DNA of 64,000 nucleotides, taken from positions 30,159 through 94,158 of the IMG/VR virus record IMGVR_UViG_3300032289_001637. One strand, 5' to 3'. The position numbers were made by a program, and so were the translations under genes. This DNA is from a virus. A model generated the notes under the pieces. It was not told where the DNA came from, made no database searches, and saw only the letters and a list, made by a program, of their open reading frames with translations. This document shows, one piece after another, positions 45,331 through 55,200 of the stretch. Within the stretch, counting starts at the first letter, position 1. Each line of letters starts with the position of its first letter.

Positions 45331-46417
45331 ACGCAAGAATTTTTCTACAAACTTCGTCCCAATCATATCCTCTTTGTTTCATTGAAAAGTTTTCAGATAG
45401 TATTTCAAAGTTTTTATCTCTTTCTTCAAGTCTTACTTTTGGATTTAATAATTCTTCCATGTGACCAATCCATTCATCAGGAGTAGTGGCAGCTCTTCCA
45501 ACTCCAGAATCAGCAAGGAGTTGATATTCTGGCAAGGCTTGTGCAATAAAAGGAATTCCTGCTGCTGCATTTTCTAATCCTTTCAAATATGACTTTGCAT
45601 GATTAAATTCAACATCTCTTAATGGAACAATTCCAACATCCATTTTTCTATATAGTTGTGGAACATTCATCATTGTCTTCATTGGCTCAAATGAGCAATA
45701 TTTTTTATCAAGACCTAGTTGATCTGATGCTTGTGGAGCGTTAATAATATTTCCAGCATGATGAAACTTTAAATGTTTTTTCTTTAAAAAATCTCCAAAG
45801 AATGGCTTTAATGTCTCTAGGTCTCCAGATCTCCAAGGAGTAGCACCAACCCAGCCAAACTTTGGAAGAAGACCAGCATAATCATTTCTCTTTATTCCCC
45901 ATCTTTCAACATCAATACCATTTCTTACCATAAATACTGGTTTATCTGGATATTTTTTTTGATAGAAGTCTCTTAAAAATGGGGTAGAAGTTATCAAAGC
46001 ATCTGCTTGTTCAATAATTGCAATATAGTGATCTCTATTATTATCTGGATTTGAATCTGGATGAGTTGTTTTATAAGCAAGATTAGTTTCTTCAAGACCT
46101 TCCATGTGATCATCAATATCTACAACTATTTTTTGACCCAACTCTTTTGCTATTCTAACATGGTCAACAAATCTTTTAAGCATTACCAATTTTAAAACAA
46201 CTATGTCCCATCCATGTATTGCTCTTTCATCTGGAATTAAAATACCAAAACCATGTTCTTCACTAAACCCTGGAAGTCCTATTCCACTTTCCCAGCCATG
46301 CTCCTTCAATTGCTTCATTGGAAGATATGCTCTATACCAACCACATCCATTTGGTTGTAATGGCTTTACGCCAAATGACCAGTCATAGGTTAAAAAAGCA
46401 ATTGTCGGAGTTGGCAT
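45326..46417 (-). CDS. Glycosyltransferase (GT-B fold)
   Basis: A 363-aa GT-B transferase. The N-terminal acceptor side has VVDIDDHMEGL; the second domain has VRNGIDVERWG, FGWVGATPWRSGDL, and the donor-binding KSYLKGLENAAAGIPFIA. No signal peptide or membrane segment. Could glycosylate phage DNA, virion proteins or host surface polymers to block superinfection; context with a holin-like and an amidase-like gene favours the envelope, but there is also a Nmad1-like gene. Confidence 0.82.
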   Translation of the reverse strand: MPTPTIAFLTYDWSFGVKPLQPNGCGWYRAYLPMKQLKEHGWESGIGLPGFSEEHGFGILIPDERAIHGWDIVVLKLVMLKRFVDHVRIAKELGQKIVVDIDDHMEGLEETNLAYKTTHPDSNPDNNRDHYIAIIEQADALITSTPFLRDFYQKKYPDKPVFMVRNGIDVERWGIKRNDYAGLLPKFGWVGATPWRSGDLETLKPFFGDFLKKKHLKFHHAGNIINAPQASDQLGLDKKYCSFEPMKTMMNVPQLYRKMDVGIVPLRDVEFNHAKSYLKGLENAAAGIPFIAQALPEYQLLADSGVGRAATTPDEWIGHMEELLNPKVRLEERDKNFEILSENFSMKQRGYDWDEVCRKILAL

Positions 46418-46425
46418 AGGTCTTG

Positions 46426-46704
46426 TTACTTACTTTCTGTTTTCTTTACAGCAGCTTTTTTAACTGCTTTAACAACTTCTGTAGCAACTTCTTCTGAGGT
46501 TGAGTTTCCAGAAATTTTTCCAAAAGCAATATCATTCTTATTAAAATAACGAATTGCAACTGGAGCAAATGCAGCTACTAGAGCATATAGATATGTATAT
46601 AGATCTGTATTACCTGCAAGATATAGTGCAAGTGCTGCACCTAAAAATGAGCGACCATAGGATTGCAACATTTCTTTTTGTGACTTTGTTAATTTTAGTA
46701 CCAT
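46426..46704 (-). CDS. Holin-like small membrane protein
   Basis: A 92-aa protein with two hydrophobic stretches (FLGAALALYLAGNT and YLYALVAAFAPVAIRYF) and a basic, Ala/Lys-rich tail (VVKAVKKAAVKKTESK). Such proteins in this place in actinophages are called holins. It is transcribed from its own consensus promoter (TTGACA-N17-TACAAT) with AGGAGAATTAAC at the start. Neighbours are glycosyltransferase and amidase-like genes. Confidence 0.65.
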   Translation of the reverse strand: MVLKLTKSQKEMLQSYGRSFLGAALALYLAGNTDLYTYLYALVAAFAPVAIRYFNKNDIAFGKISGNSTSEEVATEVVKAVKKAAVKKTESK

Positions 46705-46735
46705 GTTAATTCTCCTGTCTATAGTACTTAGTAAT

Positions 46736-46764
46736 ATTGTATCTTAAAAGTATATCATTGTCAA
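46736..46764 (-). promoter_or_regulatory. Sigma-70-type promoter before holin-like gene
   Basis: Perfect TTGACA, 17-base spacer, TACAAT on the minus strand, followed by AGGAGAATTAAC and the ATG. The best consensus promoter in the window. Confidence 0.85.
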
Positions 46765-46768
46765 TACT

Positions 46769-48184
46769 TTAAATTCCATACTTCCATTCTGTTCCATTCC
46801 AAATACGGACTTGAGCAGGTGTCCATACTTGAGCTCCTGCTGTGTTGGTACAAACATAAGCTAAACCAGCAGCTGTAAAAGTAGATCCATTAGTAGATAT
46901 TCTTACAATTCCACCAATACTTGATGTATTTACTGAAGCAGCACCACTAGAGCCAACATCAGTACTAGCAGTAACTGTGTATGTATATGCAACAGAAGGA
47001 GCAACGGTATTGTCGTTAAATGTAGTATTAGAGGTTGTACCTAATGTATTTCCATCACGTCTAATAGTGTATGTAACTGGATATCCGTCACCATTACTAG
47101 CAACCCAAGACAATCCAATGACACCAAAAGTGCTAGTATTTGCATTTAAAGAAGTGGGATTAGTTGGTAAGCTTGGAGTTGTTACGGCAGCAGCAGTTCC
47201 AGTAGCAGAAGTACCTACAGCATTACTAGCACGAACACGAACCGTATAGGAAGTGTTATTGGCTAGTCCTGTAATAACATGACCACTGGTAATATTACTA
47301 GACCAGTTAACATTATCTAATGAGTATTGATAGTTAACAGTTGCTAAACCACCATTACTTACTGCTGGAAAAGTAACGGTAACTTGACGAATACCAGCAG
47401 TAGCAGTAGGAACTGGTGTTCCTGGAACATCATATGTAGTTGCAGATGCAGAATCTGCTGCACTAGTTCCAACACCATTTGTAGCAGTAACTGTATAGGA
47501 ATAGGTAGTACCATCAGCACGACCAGTATCAACAAATGATCTATTAGTGCCAGAGTAAATAGTTGTTGCACCACGCTTTAGCGTGTATCCAGATATTGCA
47601 ACTCCACCATCATCAGGTAAAGTCCAAGATAAAGATACTTGACCATTACCACCACTAGCACTAAGTGATGGAGCATCAGGAACAGTTACTAGTGTGTATA
47701 CAAATGTTCCAACAATGTTGCGAGCAAGAGCAGCAGTTGGAGAAAAGTCATTTAGATTTCCATTAGCTGCATCACCAGTTGCAGTACCGTTAGTCGTACC
47801 ACTTGCACCTTCAACATCCCAGTTGATGCTGTCTGCAGCAGATTTACTAAATCCAACATACCAGAAATCATTAGTACCGTTTACATTATTAAGTAGTCTA
47901 GTTGATCCTGGATCTCCTAAGTTCTTTTCACCAAATGGGGCTGAAGTGTCTGAAGCAATAAGAACTCCAGAACCTTGCCAATAATCTGAACCATTTTTAT
48001 CCCAAATATGACCGTAAACAGTTTCAGATGAACCGTTACCTGCCATCTGAATAGTAACATCTCTTACTAACCAGCATTGACCGTTAGGAACAGTAATCTT
48101 CGTACCAAAACTATAGGGGGGATTGTTTAGTCCACGGTTATTAAAATAACCACCACCAGCTTCACCTAGAATATATGTTGGCAT
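46769..48184 (-). CDS. Fibronectin-III tail protein
   Basis: A 471-aa protein. Residues 1-165 form a beta-sandwich (YSFGTKITVPNGQCWLVRDVTIQM). The remainder holds three fibronectin-III domains, seen as repeated PGTPV/LPTNP openings with the WxxP(S/D)DGG...YTLKRG pattern and SYTVTATNGVGTS closings. The C-terminus ends in a short KYGI motif. AGGAGTCTAG precedes the ATG. Tail surface adhesin, probably attached to the fibre base. Confidence 0.8.
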   Translation of the reverse strand: MPTYILGEAGGGYFNNRGLNNPPYSFGTKITVPNGQCWLVRDVTIQMAGNGSSETVYGHIWDKNGSDYWQGSGVLIASDTSAPFGEKNLGDPGSTRLLNNVNGTNDFWYVGFSKSAADSINWDVEGASGTTNGTATGDAANGNLNDFSPTAALARNIVGTFVYTLVTVPDAPSLSASGGNGQVSLSWTLPDDGGVAISGYTLKRGATTIYSGTNRSFVDTGRADGTTYSYTVTATNGVGTSAADSASATTYDVPGTPVPTATAGIRQVTVTFPAVSNGGLATVNYQYSLDNVNWSSNITSGHVITGLANNTSYTVRVRASNAVGTSATGTAAAVTTPSLPTNPTSLNANTSTFGVIGLSWVASNGDGYPVTYTIRRDGNTLGTTSNTTFNDNTVAPSVAYTYTVTASTDVGSSGAASVNTSSIGGIVRISTNGSTFTAAGLAYVCTNTAGAQVWTPAQVRIWNGTEWKYGI

Positions 48185-48192
48185 CTAGACTC

Positions 48193-49191
48193 CTAGAAAT
48201 CTATCCAGATATCGCCAATGTTGATTGCAGTAGGTTGTGTTGTCTGAACAAAAATGTTTCTATTTGCGATTGTACCCTGATAGCTTAAAGTTGGTTTTAA
48301 GGTAACTGTGTTAAGGTCTGTAGATGTTACGGTTAAAGCAGCACCAGAATTAATTATTGGTGAAGAAATTGATGCTGAAGTTAAAGTCTTGTTAAGAAGT
48401 GTTTGAGTACCAGCAATAGTAGCAAAATCTCCATCAGAAAGTGCAGTATTAAAATCAGCAGTAGTACCAGTTAATTTAGTGGCAACAATAGCTGCAGAAG
48501 CACTAATGTCTGCATTCATAATGGTTCCATCAACAATGTTTGTACTAGTTACAACAGCACCAGTTAAGTTACCATTTAAGGTGGCAGTAATAGTTCCAGC
48601 AGTAAAGTTTCCTGATGCATCTCTAGCAACGATTGCTGAAGCAGTATTTAGATTAGTTGCAGTAGTAGCACTGTTAGCAACTTTTCCAGCAGTAGAAATA
48701 ATTGCAAGCTTAGTGTCAGCAATAGCTGCAGAAGCACTAATGTCTGCATTCATAATGGTTGCATCAGCAATGTTATTTGAAGTAATAGTTCCATTTGCAA
48801 TGTCAGTTCCAGTAACAGTTCCATCAACAATGTTGGTAGAAGTAACAACACCAGTTCCACTAATAGTACCAGTAATAATTGGACTTGATAAAGTTTTATT
48901 GCTTAGTGTCTGCGTATCTGTTGTACCAACAAAACTTCCAGTAATTCCATGGACGTTAAAAGTTGCAGGAGCGTGACCTGTTATTGCTGCATCAGTTGAT
49001 GTAATTCTAGTATCAAAACCTAATAAATGTTCATGAATACTTTTTGGGTTTGTTGTATTTCCAACTGTAGAATCTCCATAGTAAAACAATTCAAATGCGT
49101 TTTGAATATTTGCATTATCCGACAATTCTGGAACATATGTATCAAAGGATTTATCATCAATTCCTTTAGTTGTACTAATTAACTCTGCCAT
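48193..49191 (-). CDS. Tail fibre protein with repeats
   Basis: A 332-aa fibre. Start at the ATG at 49191 (a GTG three codons up is the alternative). It has the NKTLSSPIITG and DGTIMNADISASAAI motifs repeated twice, 240 bp apart, as in many cyanophage and actinophage fibres; short beta-rich and Ala/Thr-rich. The C-terminus (NIGDIWIDF) matches the ending of other fibre genes here. Confidence 0.75.
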   Translation of the reverse strand: MAELISTTKGIDDKSFDTYVPELSDNANIQNAFELFYYGDSTVGNTTNPKSIHEHLLGFDTRITSTDAAITGHAPATFNVHGITGSFVGTTDTQTLSNKTLSSPIITGTISGTGVVTSTNIVDGTVTGTDIANGTITSNNIADATIMNADISASAAIADTKLAIISTAGKVANSATTATNLNTASAIVARDASGNFTAGTITATLNGNLTGAVVTSTNIVDGTIMNADISASAAIVATKLTGTTADFNTALSDGDFATIAGTQTLLNKTLTSASISSPIINSGAALTVTSTDLNTVTLKPTLSYQGTIANRNIFVQTTQPTAINIGDIWIDF

Positions 49192-49192
49192 T

Positions 49193-49786
49193 TTATGCAC
49201 CTACTCCAGCAGTTATGTAAAAATTAATAGGTACTGCAGATGATGAAATTAGAGACATAGATCCTGAAGAAAATTGTGCACCCTTTAATTCTGCAATAAA
49301 AGTTTTAACAGTAGATACTGTTTGAATATTTTTATTTGAAATAGATATAAAAGCTGGATTATTTAATTCTGATATTGCTTGAACAAGGATTGTGTCTGGA
49401 TTTAAATTTTCTGGAGGATTAGAATAAAAGTCTGTTAATGGTATTGAAATAGATCCAGTTCCAGATGTAAAATTAACTAATTTTTGAATGCTATAGGATA
49501 ATGGCTGAAACTTTAAAACTTCTTCCCAAATAGCACCTCCAGGAACTGCATTATAAATATAAACAACTCCATACTTTCCACCGTCAAGTTTTTGATTTAT
49601 ATATAAATCTTTTACTTTTGCACTTGTTAAAATAGAAACGTTTTCAGGTGCAGTTGGAGGTCCTAGTCCAAAAAAGAACTGAGATCCTCTTTCTCCTTCT
49701 GGACCAATATCAACACTTACAGATACTGAAGCAGGTGGTCCAACTACAACTAATTCATCATTAGATATAATAGTATCTATTGCCAT
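49193..49786 (-). CDS. Tail protein, unknown
   Basis: A 197-aa protein with a hydrophobic, beta-rich C-terminal half (KTFIAELKGAQFSSGSMSLI) and N-terminal GPPASVSVSVDIGPEGERG. Its stop overlaps the ATG of the fibre gene. Similar short proteins sit between fibre genes; probable fibre accessory or connector. Confidence 0.6.
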   Translation of the reverse strand: MAIDTIISNDELVVVGPPASVSVSVDIGPEGERGSQFFFGLGPPTAPENVSILTSAKVKDLYINQKLDGGKYGVVYIYNAVPGGAIWEEVLKFQPLSYSIQKLVNFTSGTGSISIPLTDFYSNPPENLNPDTILVQAISELNNPAFISISNKNIQTVSTVKTFIAELKGAQFSSGSMSLISSSAVPINFYITAGVGA

Positions 49787-49787
49787 A

Positions 49788-50174
49788 CTAAGTTACCGCC
49801 ACATCTTGTGTAACATTTATTGTTCCAGTTAAAAGTGTGAATACTTTTCCAAAAGAGGATGAAGACGCACTTGTGTTTTGAATCTGAAGATCATATATGT
49901 ATGATGGAGCTGTTAACTTTCTGCCTCCAGATGGTTTTATAGTACAGGAAACACGTTCTCCATTTTGTACTATTGCTGAAGCATCTGTTGAGGCAGTAAC
50001 AGAGTTTATAGCAGCTGCAGATGCTGATCCACCTCTAACTGTAGAAACTAAGAAAAGTGCGGTATAACTAGAAAGATCATCAAATACTCCACCAGTAGAA
50101 TTTTTGGGGTATACAAAAAACTCAAAGGTATCACCAGCATAATAGTTAAAGTTATATGTTCCTGGAAATGCCAT
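49788..50174 (-). CDS. Small tail-fibre-associated protein
   Basis: A 128-aa protein (FNYYAGDTFEFFVYP near the N-terminus), similar in plan to the 117-aa gene at 57504-57857 (both have a short beta sheet with YDLEI or YDLQI near the end, then a T-rich close). Probably paralogues. A TATAAT and AGGTGATTAACT lie upstream. Likely a chaperone-like or connecting tail part. Confidence 0.65.
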   Translation of the reverse strand: MAFPGTYNFNYYAGDTFEFFVYPKNSTGGVFDDLSSYTALFLVSTVRGGSASAAAINSVTASTDASAIVQNGERVSCTIKPSGGRKLTAPSYIYDLQIQNTSASSSSFGKVFTLLTGTINVTQDVAVT

Positions 50175-50319
50175 AGTTAATCACCTTAAATTATTATACC
50201 ATGTTTGATTTTATAGTTCTATTTATATCTGGTATTTATTACAGTAAATAAACATTATAAAATAGTCAAATTAGTCTTGAATAGAGTAATCTGTTCTACT
50301 TGTCATTGTTTAATCATCC

Positions 50320-52677
50320 TTATGTTGAAAGACCGATAGTGTTGCTATAAGCTGAATTTCCAATAGCGTTTGTATGGTAGACATTAAAAAAGGAAGTATC
50401 ATTATTTTCAAAATCTACAGGCATAGTAACTTCCCAACTTTCACCATTAGGATAGGATTGTGTAGAAGTAGAAACGTATGGACCATCGGTTTTTACTAAT
50501 GTACTGCTTGTAATTGGACTTCCATTATTATTAGTATATGGAGAAGATATATAATGTCTTGTAATGTATCCTACAATAAACTCGCCATATTCATCATAAA
50601 CGGCTTCTTGACCTCCGCCAGAAGAACTAATAGTTGGAGCGTCTGGAACAGAGGCAGAAGAAGGAGTTGTTGCACTTGCAGATGCAGTTGGACCCTCACC
50701 AGCAGAGTTATTAGCAGCAACTGTATATGAATAGGTTGTAGAACCAGCCAATCCACTATCGCTAAATGAAGTATTGGGAGGATAAGTAGTGTAAATTATT
50801 GATCCATTTCTTCTAACTGTGTAACTGCTAATTGAAGCACCACCATTGCTAGATGGTGCACTCCAACTTAGAGTAATAGCACTGGAGCTGGTTGCAGTTG
50901 CAGTAAATGACTGTGGTGCAGAAGGCACATTTGCAAGAGTTGTTCTGCTTACTGAGGCAGTAGGTCCATTACCAATTGAGTTAGTTGCTAAGACAGTATA
51001 CGAATAATTTGTAGCAAAAGACAATCCAGTATCATTAAAAGATGTATTAGGTCCTGTGTAGATCGTTGTAGCACCACGTTTTAATGTATAACTTGTAATA
51101 TTTCCTCCACCAATACTTGAAGGTAATGCCCAACTTAAGTTAATTTGCGTAGAACTTGCTGCGGTAGCAGTAAATGACTGCGGAGCAGTAGGAGTAAATA
51201 CAGGATTTACCCAAGCGGATCCATTCCAAGATTTTGTTGAACTAGTAACCCAACTTGATCCATTCCAAATTTTTGGATATACTGCAACATTAACAGAACC
51301 ATTAAAAATAATTGTTTTTCCACCTACTTGTGTTGTAGCACTTGCAGTTGCTGGTGAGATACTAGAACCATTTGCATTTACCGCATAAACAGTATAAGTA
51401 TATGATGTTTCAGGTGATAGCCCTGTATTACTATAAGACGTTCCAGTTGGGCTTGAAATTAATGTTGCATCACGATATATCTGATATCCAGTAATTGCTG
51501 AACCACCATCACTTGAAGGAGCAGACCAGGATAAATCTACTTGTGATTCACTTACTGCAGTTGCTGAAAAAGATGTTGGTGTTCCTGGAATAGTAGATAA
51601 TGTTGTTGCAGAAGCGGTATTTGATACGCCACCTTGACCCGTATTATTTGTTGCATAAACAGTATAAGAATAAGAAGTATTAGCAGATAATCCAGTATCA
51701 TTAAATGAAGTTCCAGTTGAATTATAAACTAAAGTTGGACTTCCACCTGATGGGGTACGATACAACTGATAACTTACAGTTCCATTTGTACCAACATAAG
51801 CTGGAGCAGTCCAAGATAAGTTAATTTGTGAACTGCTTGCAGCAGTAGCACTAAGGGATGTTGGAGCACCTGGAAGTGTAGCATAAGTATTTGTAAAAAC
51901 AATATCTGGAATACCTACAGAAGTTATAGAATAAGATATTGTTACTGTTATTGTGTATGCTCCTGGATTAGCATATGCTGCAGTTTTTGTTACTGTTTGA
52001 GGACTTGTGTTAAAATTTCTACCAGCTGCCATATTGTTTATAACTTGGTTAGCAGAGCCATCTCCCCAGTTAATAGACATATTTTTAGCAAGGGTTCCAT
52101 TAATTCCACCCAAAGTTACTCTAGGCTGATTGGTTGCTACTGTAGTAACAGAACGAGATATAGTTCCAGCATCATACAAATCATATGTTGCTGTTCCAAC
52201 CATTCTCCTGTTAGTGGTTTGAGTACCAGACAGAAGTAGGGGACCAGCATCGCCAGTACCTTCATAATTTGAAACTCTTGTACTAAAGTCTCCCTCGATA
52301 ACTTGCCAAGCAGTTGGGGACGATGCAAATCTTGAATAACCAACAAATACTTGATTACCACTACCAACATATACATCGCTGATATTAAATATTCTTGCAG
52401 TAAAAGGGGAAACAGTATCACTTGGTGCAGAAACTGCCCCCGTTACGGCTATTGAGTTTCCATCGTTATTCCATATGTTTCCATAAAGACTTGATGTGGC
52501 GGTATTGCCAGAGCAGTTAAGTGTTAATGATGTAAATATCACACCTTCATATCCACCAGACATACTAATGTCACTACCAACAGTAATTCTTGTACCTATT
52601 GCATATGGGGCTTGATTGGCTGTACGAAAATTAGCTGGAAATGGAGAAGATGAGGAAGCAAGAGTTAATACTGCCAT
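50320..52677 (-). CDS. Multi-fibronectin-III tail adhesin
   Basis: A 785-aa protein. After an N-terminal beta domain (about 1-180), a PKD-like segment at about 185-265 (KNMSINWGDGSANQVI), then fibronectin-III domains, each with PSAPQSFTATA or PTSFSATA openings and the TxYSYTVxAxNxxG closings; I count at least four. A KIWNGSSWVTSSTKSWNGSA block sits between. C-terminal strand region ends with NAIGNSAYSNTIGLST. Typical surface adhesin of a tail. Confidence 0.82.
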   Translation of the reverse strand: MAVLTLASSSSPFPANFRTANQAPYAIGTRITVGSDISMSGGYEGVIFTSLTLNCSGNTATSSLYGNIWNNDGNSIAVTGAVSAPSDTVSPFTARIFNISDVYVGSGNQVFVGYSRFASSPTAWQVIEGDFSTRVSNYEGTGDAGPLLLSGTQTTNRRMVGTATYDLYDAGTISRSVTTVATNQPRVTLGGINGTLAKNMSINWGDGSANQVINNMAAGRNFNTSPQTVTKTAAYANPGAYTITVTISYSITSVGIPDIVFTNTYATLPGAPTSLSATAASSSQINLSWTAPAYVGTNGTVSYQLYRTPSGGSPTLVYNSTGTSFNDTGLSANTSYSYTVYATNNTGQGGVSNTASATTLSTIPGTPTSFSATAVSESQVDLSWSAPSSDGGSAITGYQIYRDATLISSPTGTSYSNTGLSPETSYTYTVYAVNANGSSISPATASATTQVGGKTIIFNGSVNVAVYPKIWNGSSWVTSSTKSWNGSAWVNPVFTPTAPQSFTATAASSTQINLSWALPSSIGGGNITSYTLKRGATTIYTGPNTSFNDTGLSFATNYSYTVLATNSIGNGPTASVSRTTLANVPSAPQSFTATATSSSAITLSWSAPSSNGGASISSYTVRRNGSIIYTTYPPNTSFSDSGLAGSTTYSYTVAANNSAGEGPTASASATTPSSASVPDAPTISSSGGGQEAVYDEYGEFIVGYITRHYISSPYTNNNGSPITSSTLVKTDGPYVSTSTQSYPNGESWEVTMPVDFENNDTSFFNVYHTNAIGNSAYSNTIGLST

Positions 52678-52961
52678 TACAAATCATCTCCAATATAATT
52701 TGGAGAATTTGGATCATTAAGAATATCTTCTAAAACAACTTCATCTAATGGATCTGGAATCTCAACAGGGGTAAAAATATTTGATGCAATTTCGTGTGTT
52801 ACATTCCAAATATCACCACTATCGTTAATTATCATAGGACCATCTCCATTAATTTTATCAACACAAGGACAACAATTAGTACAACATAATCCACTATATG
52901 AATGGCAAAGATATTCTGTGTGGGGATTGTAACAAGTTTTGCAATAAAATATTTGTAACAC
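52677..52961 (-). CDS. Cys-rich small protein in fibre cluster
   Basis: A 94-aa protein with eight Cys in its first 33 residues (FYCKTCYN, CHSYSGLCCTNCCPC). Such density suggests zinc or disulphide sites. It starts with GTG at 52961, with AGGAGAAATAA upstream. Its C-terminal half is acidic (DPLDEVVLEDILNDPNSPN). Located between two fibre genes; maybe a fibre tip or assembly protein. Confidence 0.6.
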   Translation of the reverse strand: MLQIFYCKTCYNPHTEYLCHSYSGLCCTNCCPCVDKINGDGPMIINDSGDIWNVTHEIASNIFTPVEIPDPLDEVVLEDILNDPNSPNYIGDDL

Positions 52962-52970
52962 TTATTTCTC

Positions 52971-55139
52971 CTAATATGCAATCCAGATATCGCCAGCAAC
53001 TAGGCTGGTTCCATCTGGTCTAGTTGTTGGGTTTGATCCTGTTCCTGTCATAACTACTCTTCCTACTCCAAATGTACCATTATAAAAAGAAGCTACTGCA
53101 ATATTTTTAGATGCTGCAATGCTTACTGCTCCAGAAAGAGCTAAATTGTTATTGATTGTTGTAGTTCCAGTTGCTGCACCCATAGACAAGGTAGTTGCTG
53201 CACCACCAATATTTAGTGTTGTTGCTCCTGTATTAATTAAATTAAAAGATGAAGATAGTGTTGTTATGCTTGTAGTAATTTCAGGGGAAATGCTAAATAC
53301 TGCTTTAGCACTAGAAGAGAATCCAGTCTCATCATTTATTAGTGCTGCTAATTCTGCAGAACTGGTAAATGATGATCCGCCACCCGAAACTGTTCCCCAT
53401 TCTAGGGCAGTACCACCAGAATTAACTCTAAGAACTTGACCTGCTGTGCCAAGTGTACCATTTAATAATAAATTTTTACCTGATGCAAGACTAATATGTT
53501 CTGATGAAGTCCAAGCGGATGTGGCATTAAGCCAGTTAAATGTTTTATCTGTAGTCCCTTTAAGGGTTATACCACCGCCATTTGCACTGGTATTTGAAGG
53601 ACCAATTACGTTAAATGTTAATTGTCCTGCGGTATTTGCAGATGCTGATGTAAATGTAAATTGTGTTGCACTATCAACAGATGTAACCGTAGTTACTCCG
53701 CCAAATGCTCCAGATCCAGAAATTTTAGTTATTACCATTCCTGGAATTATTCCAGCAGTATTTGTTCCAGTCATTGTTGTTGTTGTGGCAGTAGAGGAAA
53801 TTATTCCAAATCTTGAATCTGATAAGACGGAACCTAATTCAATGTTTTTGTCATTAACAGTTAGTGTTGCAGAATCAATAGTAGTAGTTGTACCATTAAC
53901 CGTTAAGTTTCCATTAAGATACAGTGATGTAGCAGTAATATCGCCAGTACTAATTGATCCTGGAAGAGTTAGAAATCCATTAATTTGAGTAAAAGATCCA
54001 GTACTACCAATTATAATAGTTCTAGAAAGTCCAGTTCCAGTTCCAATATTAACATTTATAAATGCTTCTGCTTCTGGAATTTCACTAGTATTTCCTGTTC
54101 CAATATTAATAATTTGACTGGAATTGCCAGTTGGTGCATATACATCTCTAACAGAATAGTTATCTGTTATTGTAATATCTGAACCAGCACTTTGAATTGT
54201 TCCACCAGAAAGGATGTTATTAGTAGCAGTTATATTTGTATATCCAGTAGACTTACCAATAGTTAAGTTATTTGTTGTATTAAATGCTGAAAATGTAGAA
54301 CCGCCGATAATACTTGTAGTAAATGTAGGGCTTGCACTAAATACCAAAGAACCACTTCCAGTTTCATTTGAAATAATACCAGCTAATTCTGCTGAAGTGG
54401 TAGAAGCAAACTGAGATAATTTACCAGAAGTTGTTGCAAGACCTGCTTCTACTGCTGTTTTATTAACCCATACGCCGTTTGAAAAATCATATGATAGTAA
54501 ATCATTATTTTGAACAGATCCAGAAATTGAAACATCGTGCATCCATTCTAAATGATTATTTCCTGGAAAAATTCTTACTGCAATTTGTCCAGTGGATGCG
54601 TGACGAACGGTAATAAAAGCAACAGCCAGGTCGTGCTGTGGTCTTACCTTAGTAAGTTTTCCAGCAACAGTTGGATGAGCAAAAAGAATATCTCCTGCAG
54701 CCCATGTTTCATCGCCAACAGCTATACTACTAGCAACGTTACCTCTAGTATCTAGTCCAGTTAAAGTTCCAAAACTTATTACTTCTCCATTAACACCGTT
54801 AGAAATATTTGCAGTAGCCATACCCATAACAGTTAGTTCTGAGTTAATTCCACCAACTGCTGCAAAAGGCTCTACGTCTATTCTTCCACTAGGCTCTGCT
54901 CCTGAAGCATAAACCAAAGTTCCCTTTAATATTGTTGATCCAGTATTATTTCTAACTAAATAAACAGAACTAGTTGACTTAGAATTAACGTCACCTGCAC
55001 CAAGGACTGACCAAGCTCCTGCTTGGTAAATCTTTGCAACAGATGCTGAAGAATTAAAATATAGCTCGCCTTCAGAGCCAGTAGCTGGATCTGTATCCAA
55101 TACTACTAAATTTAATCCTGTTAAAAATTTCTTTGCCAT
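52971..55139 (-). CDS. Tail fibre protein
   Basis: A 722-aa fibre if started at the ATG at 55139 (AAAAGGAAAA upstream). It opens with MAKKFLTGLNLVVLDTDPATG, close to the start of the 603-aa gene next door, so the two N-termini are paralogous. The rest is Gly/Ser/Thr-rich beta structure ending in a short module with LVAGDIWIAY. Probably a receptor-binding fibre or its base. Confidence 0.8.
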   Translation of the reverse strand: MAKKFLTGLNLVVLDTDPATGSEGELYFNSSASVAKIYQAGAWSVLGAGDVNSKSTSSVYLVRNNTGSTILKGTLVYASGAEPSGRIDVEPFAAVGGINSELTVMGMATANISNGVNGEVISFGTLTGLDTRGNVASSIAVGDETWAAGDILFAHPTVAGKLTKVRPQHDLAVAFITVRHASTGQIAVRIFPGNNHLEWMHDVSISGSVQNNDLLSYDFSNGVWVNKTAVEAGLATTSGKLSQFASTTSAELAGIISNETGSGSLVFSASPTFTTSIIGGSTFSAFNTTNNLTIGKSTGYTNITATNNILSGGTIQSAGSDITITDNYSVRDVYAPTGNSSQIINIGTGNTSEIPEAEAFINVNIGTGTGLSRTIIIGSTGSFTQINGFLTLPGSISTGDITATSLYLNGNLTVNGTTTTIDSATLTVNDKNIELGSVLSDSRFGIISSTATTTTMTGTNTAGIIPGMVITKISGSGAFGGVTTVTSVDSATQFTFTSASANTAGQLTFNVIGPSNTSANGGGITLKGTTDKTFNWLNATSAWTSSEHISLASGKNLLLNGTLGTAGQVLRVNSGGTALEWGTVSGGGSSFTSSAELAALINDETGFSSSAKAVFSISPEITTSITTLSSSFNLINTGATTLNIGGAATTLSMGAATGTTTINNNLALSGAVSIAASKNIAVASFYNGTFGVGRVVMTGTGSNPTTRPDGTSLVAGDIWIAY

Positions 55140-55159
55140 ATTTTTCCTTTTAAATATGA

Positions 55160-55183
55160 GGGGCTGGGGTTTATTCCAGCCCC
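55160..55183 (-). terminator. Stem-loop between two fibre genes
   Basis: Minus strand GGGGCTGG / CCAGCCCC (8 bp perfect, 8-base loop) downstream of the 603-aa gene. Followed by an AT-rich but not T-rich stretch, so it may act as a weak terminator or mRNA stabiliser. Confidence 0.55.
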
Positions 55184-55200
55184 CCACATTATATTATACT

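Noticed and set aside
50271-50306. 11-aa frame MTSRTDYSIQD after a good AAGGA site
   Set aside because: Too short to support; noted because the ribosome site is good and it directly follows a tail gene. Might be a leader peptide.
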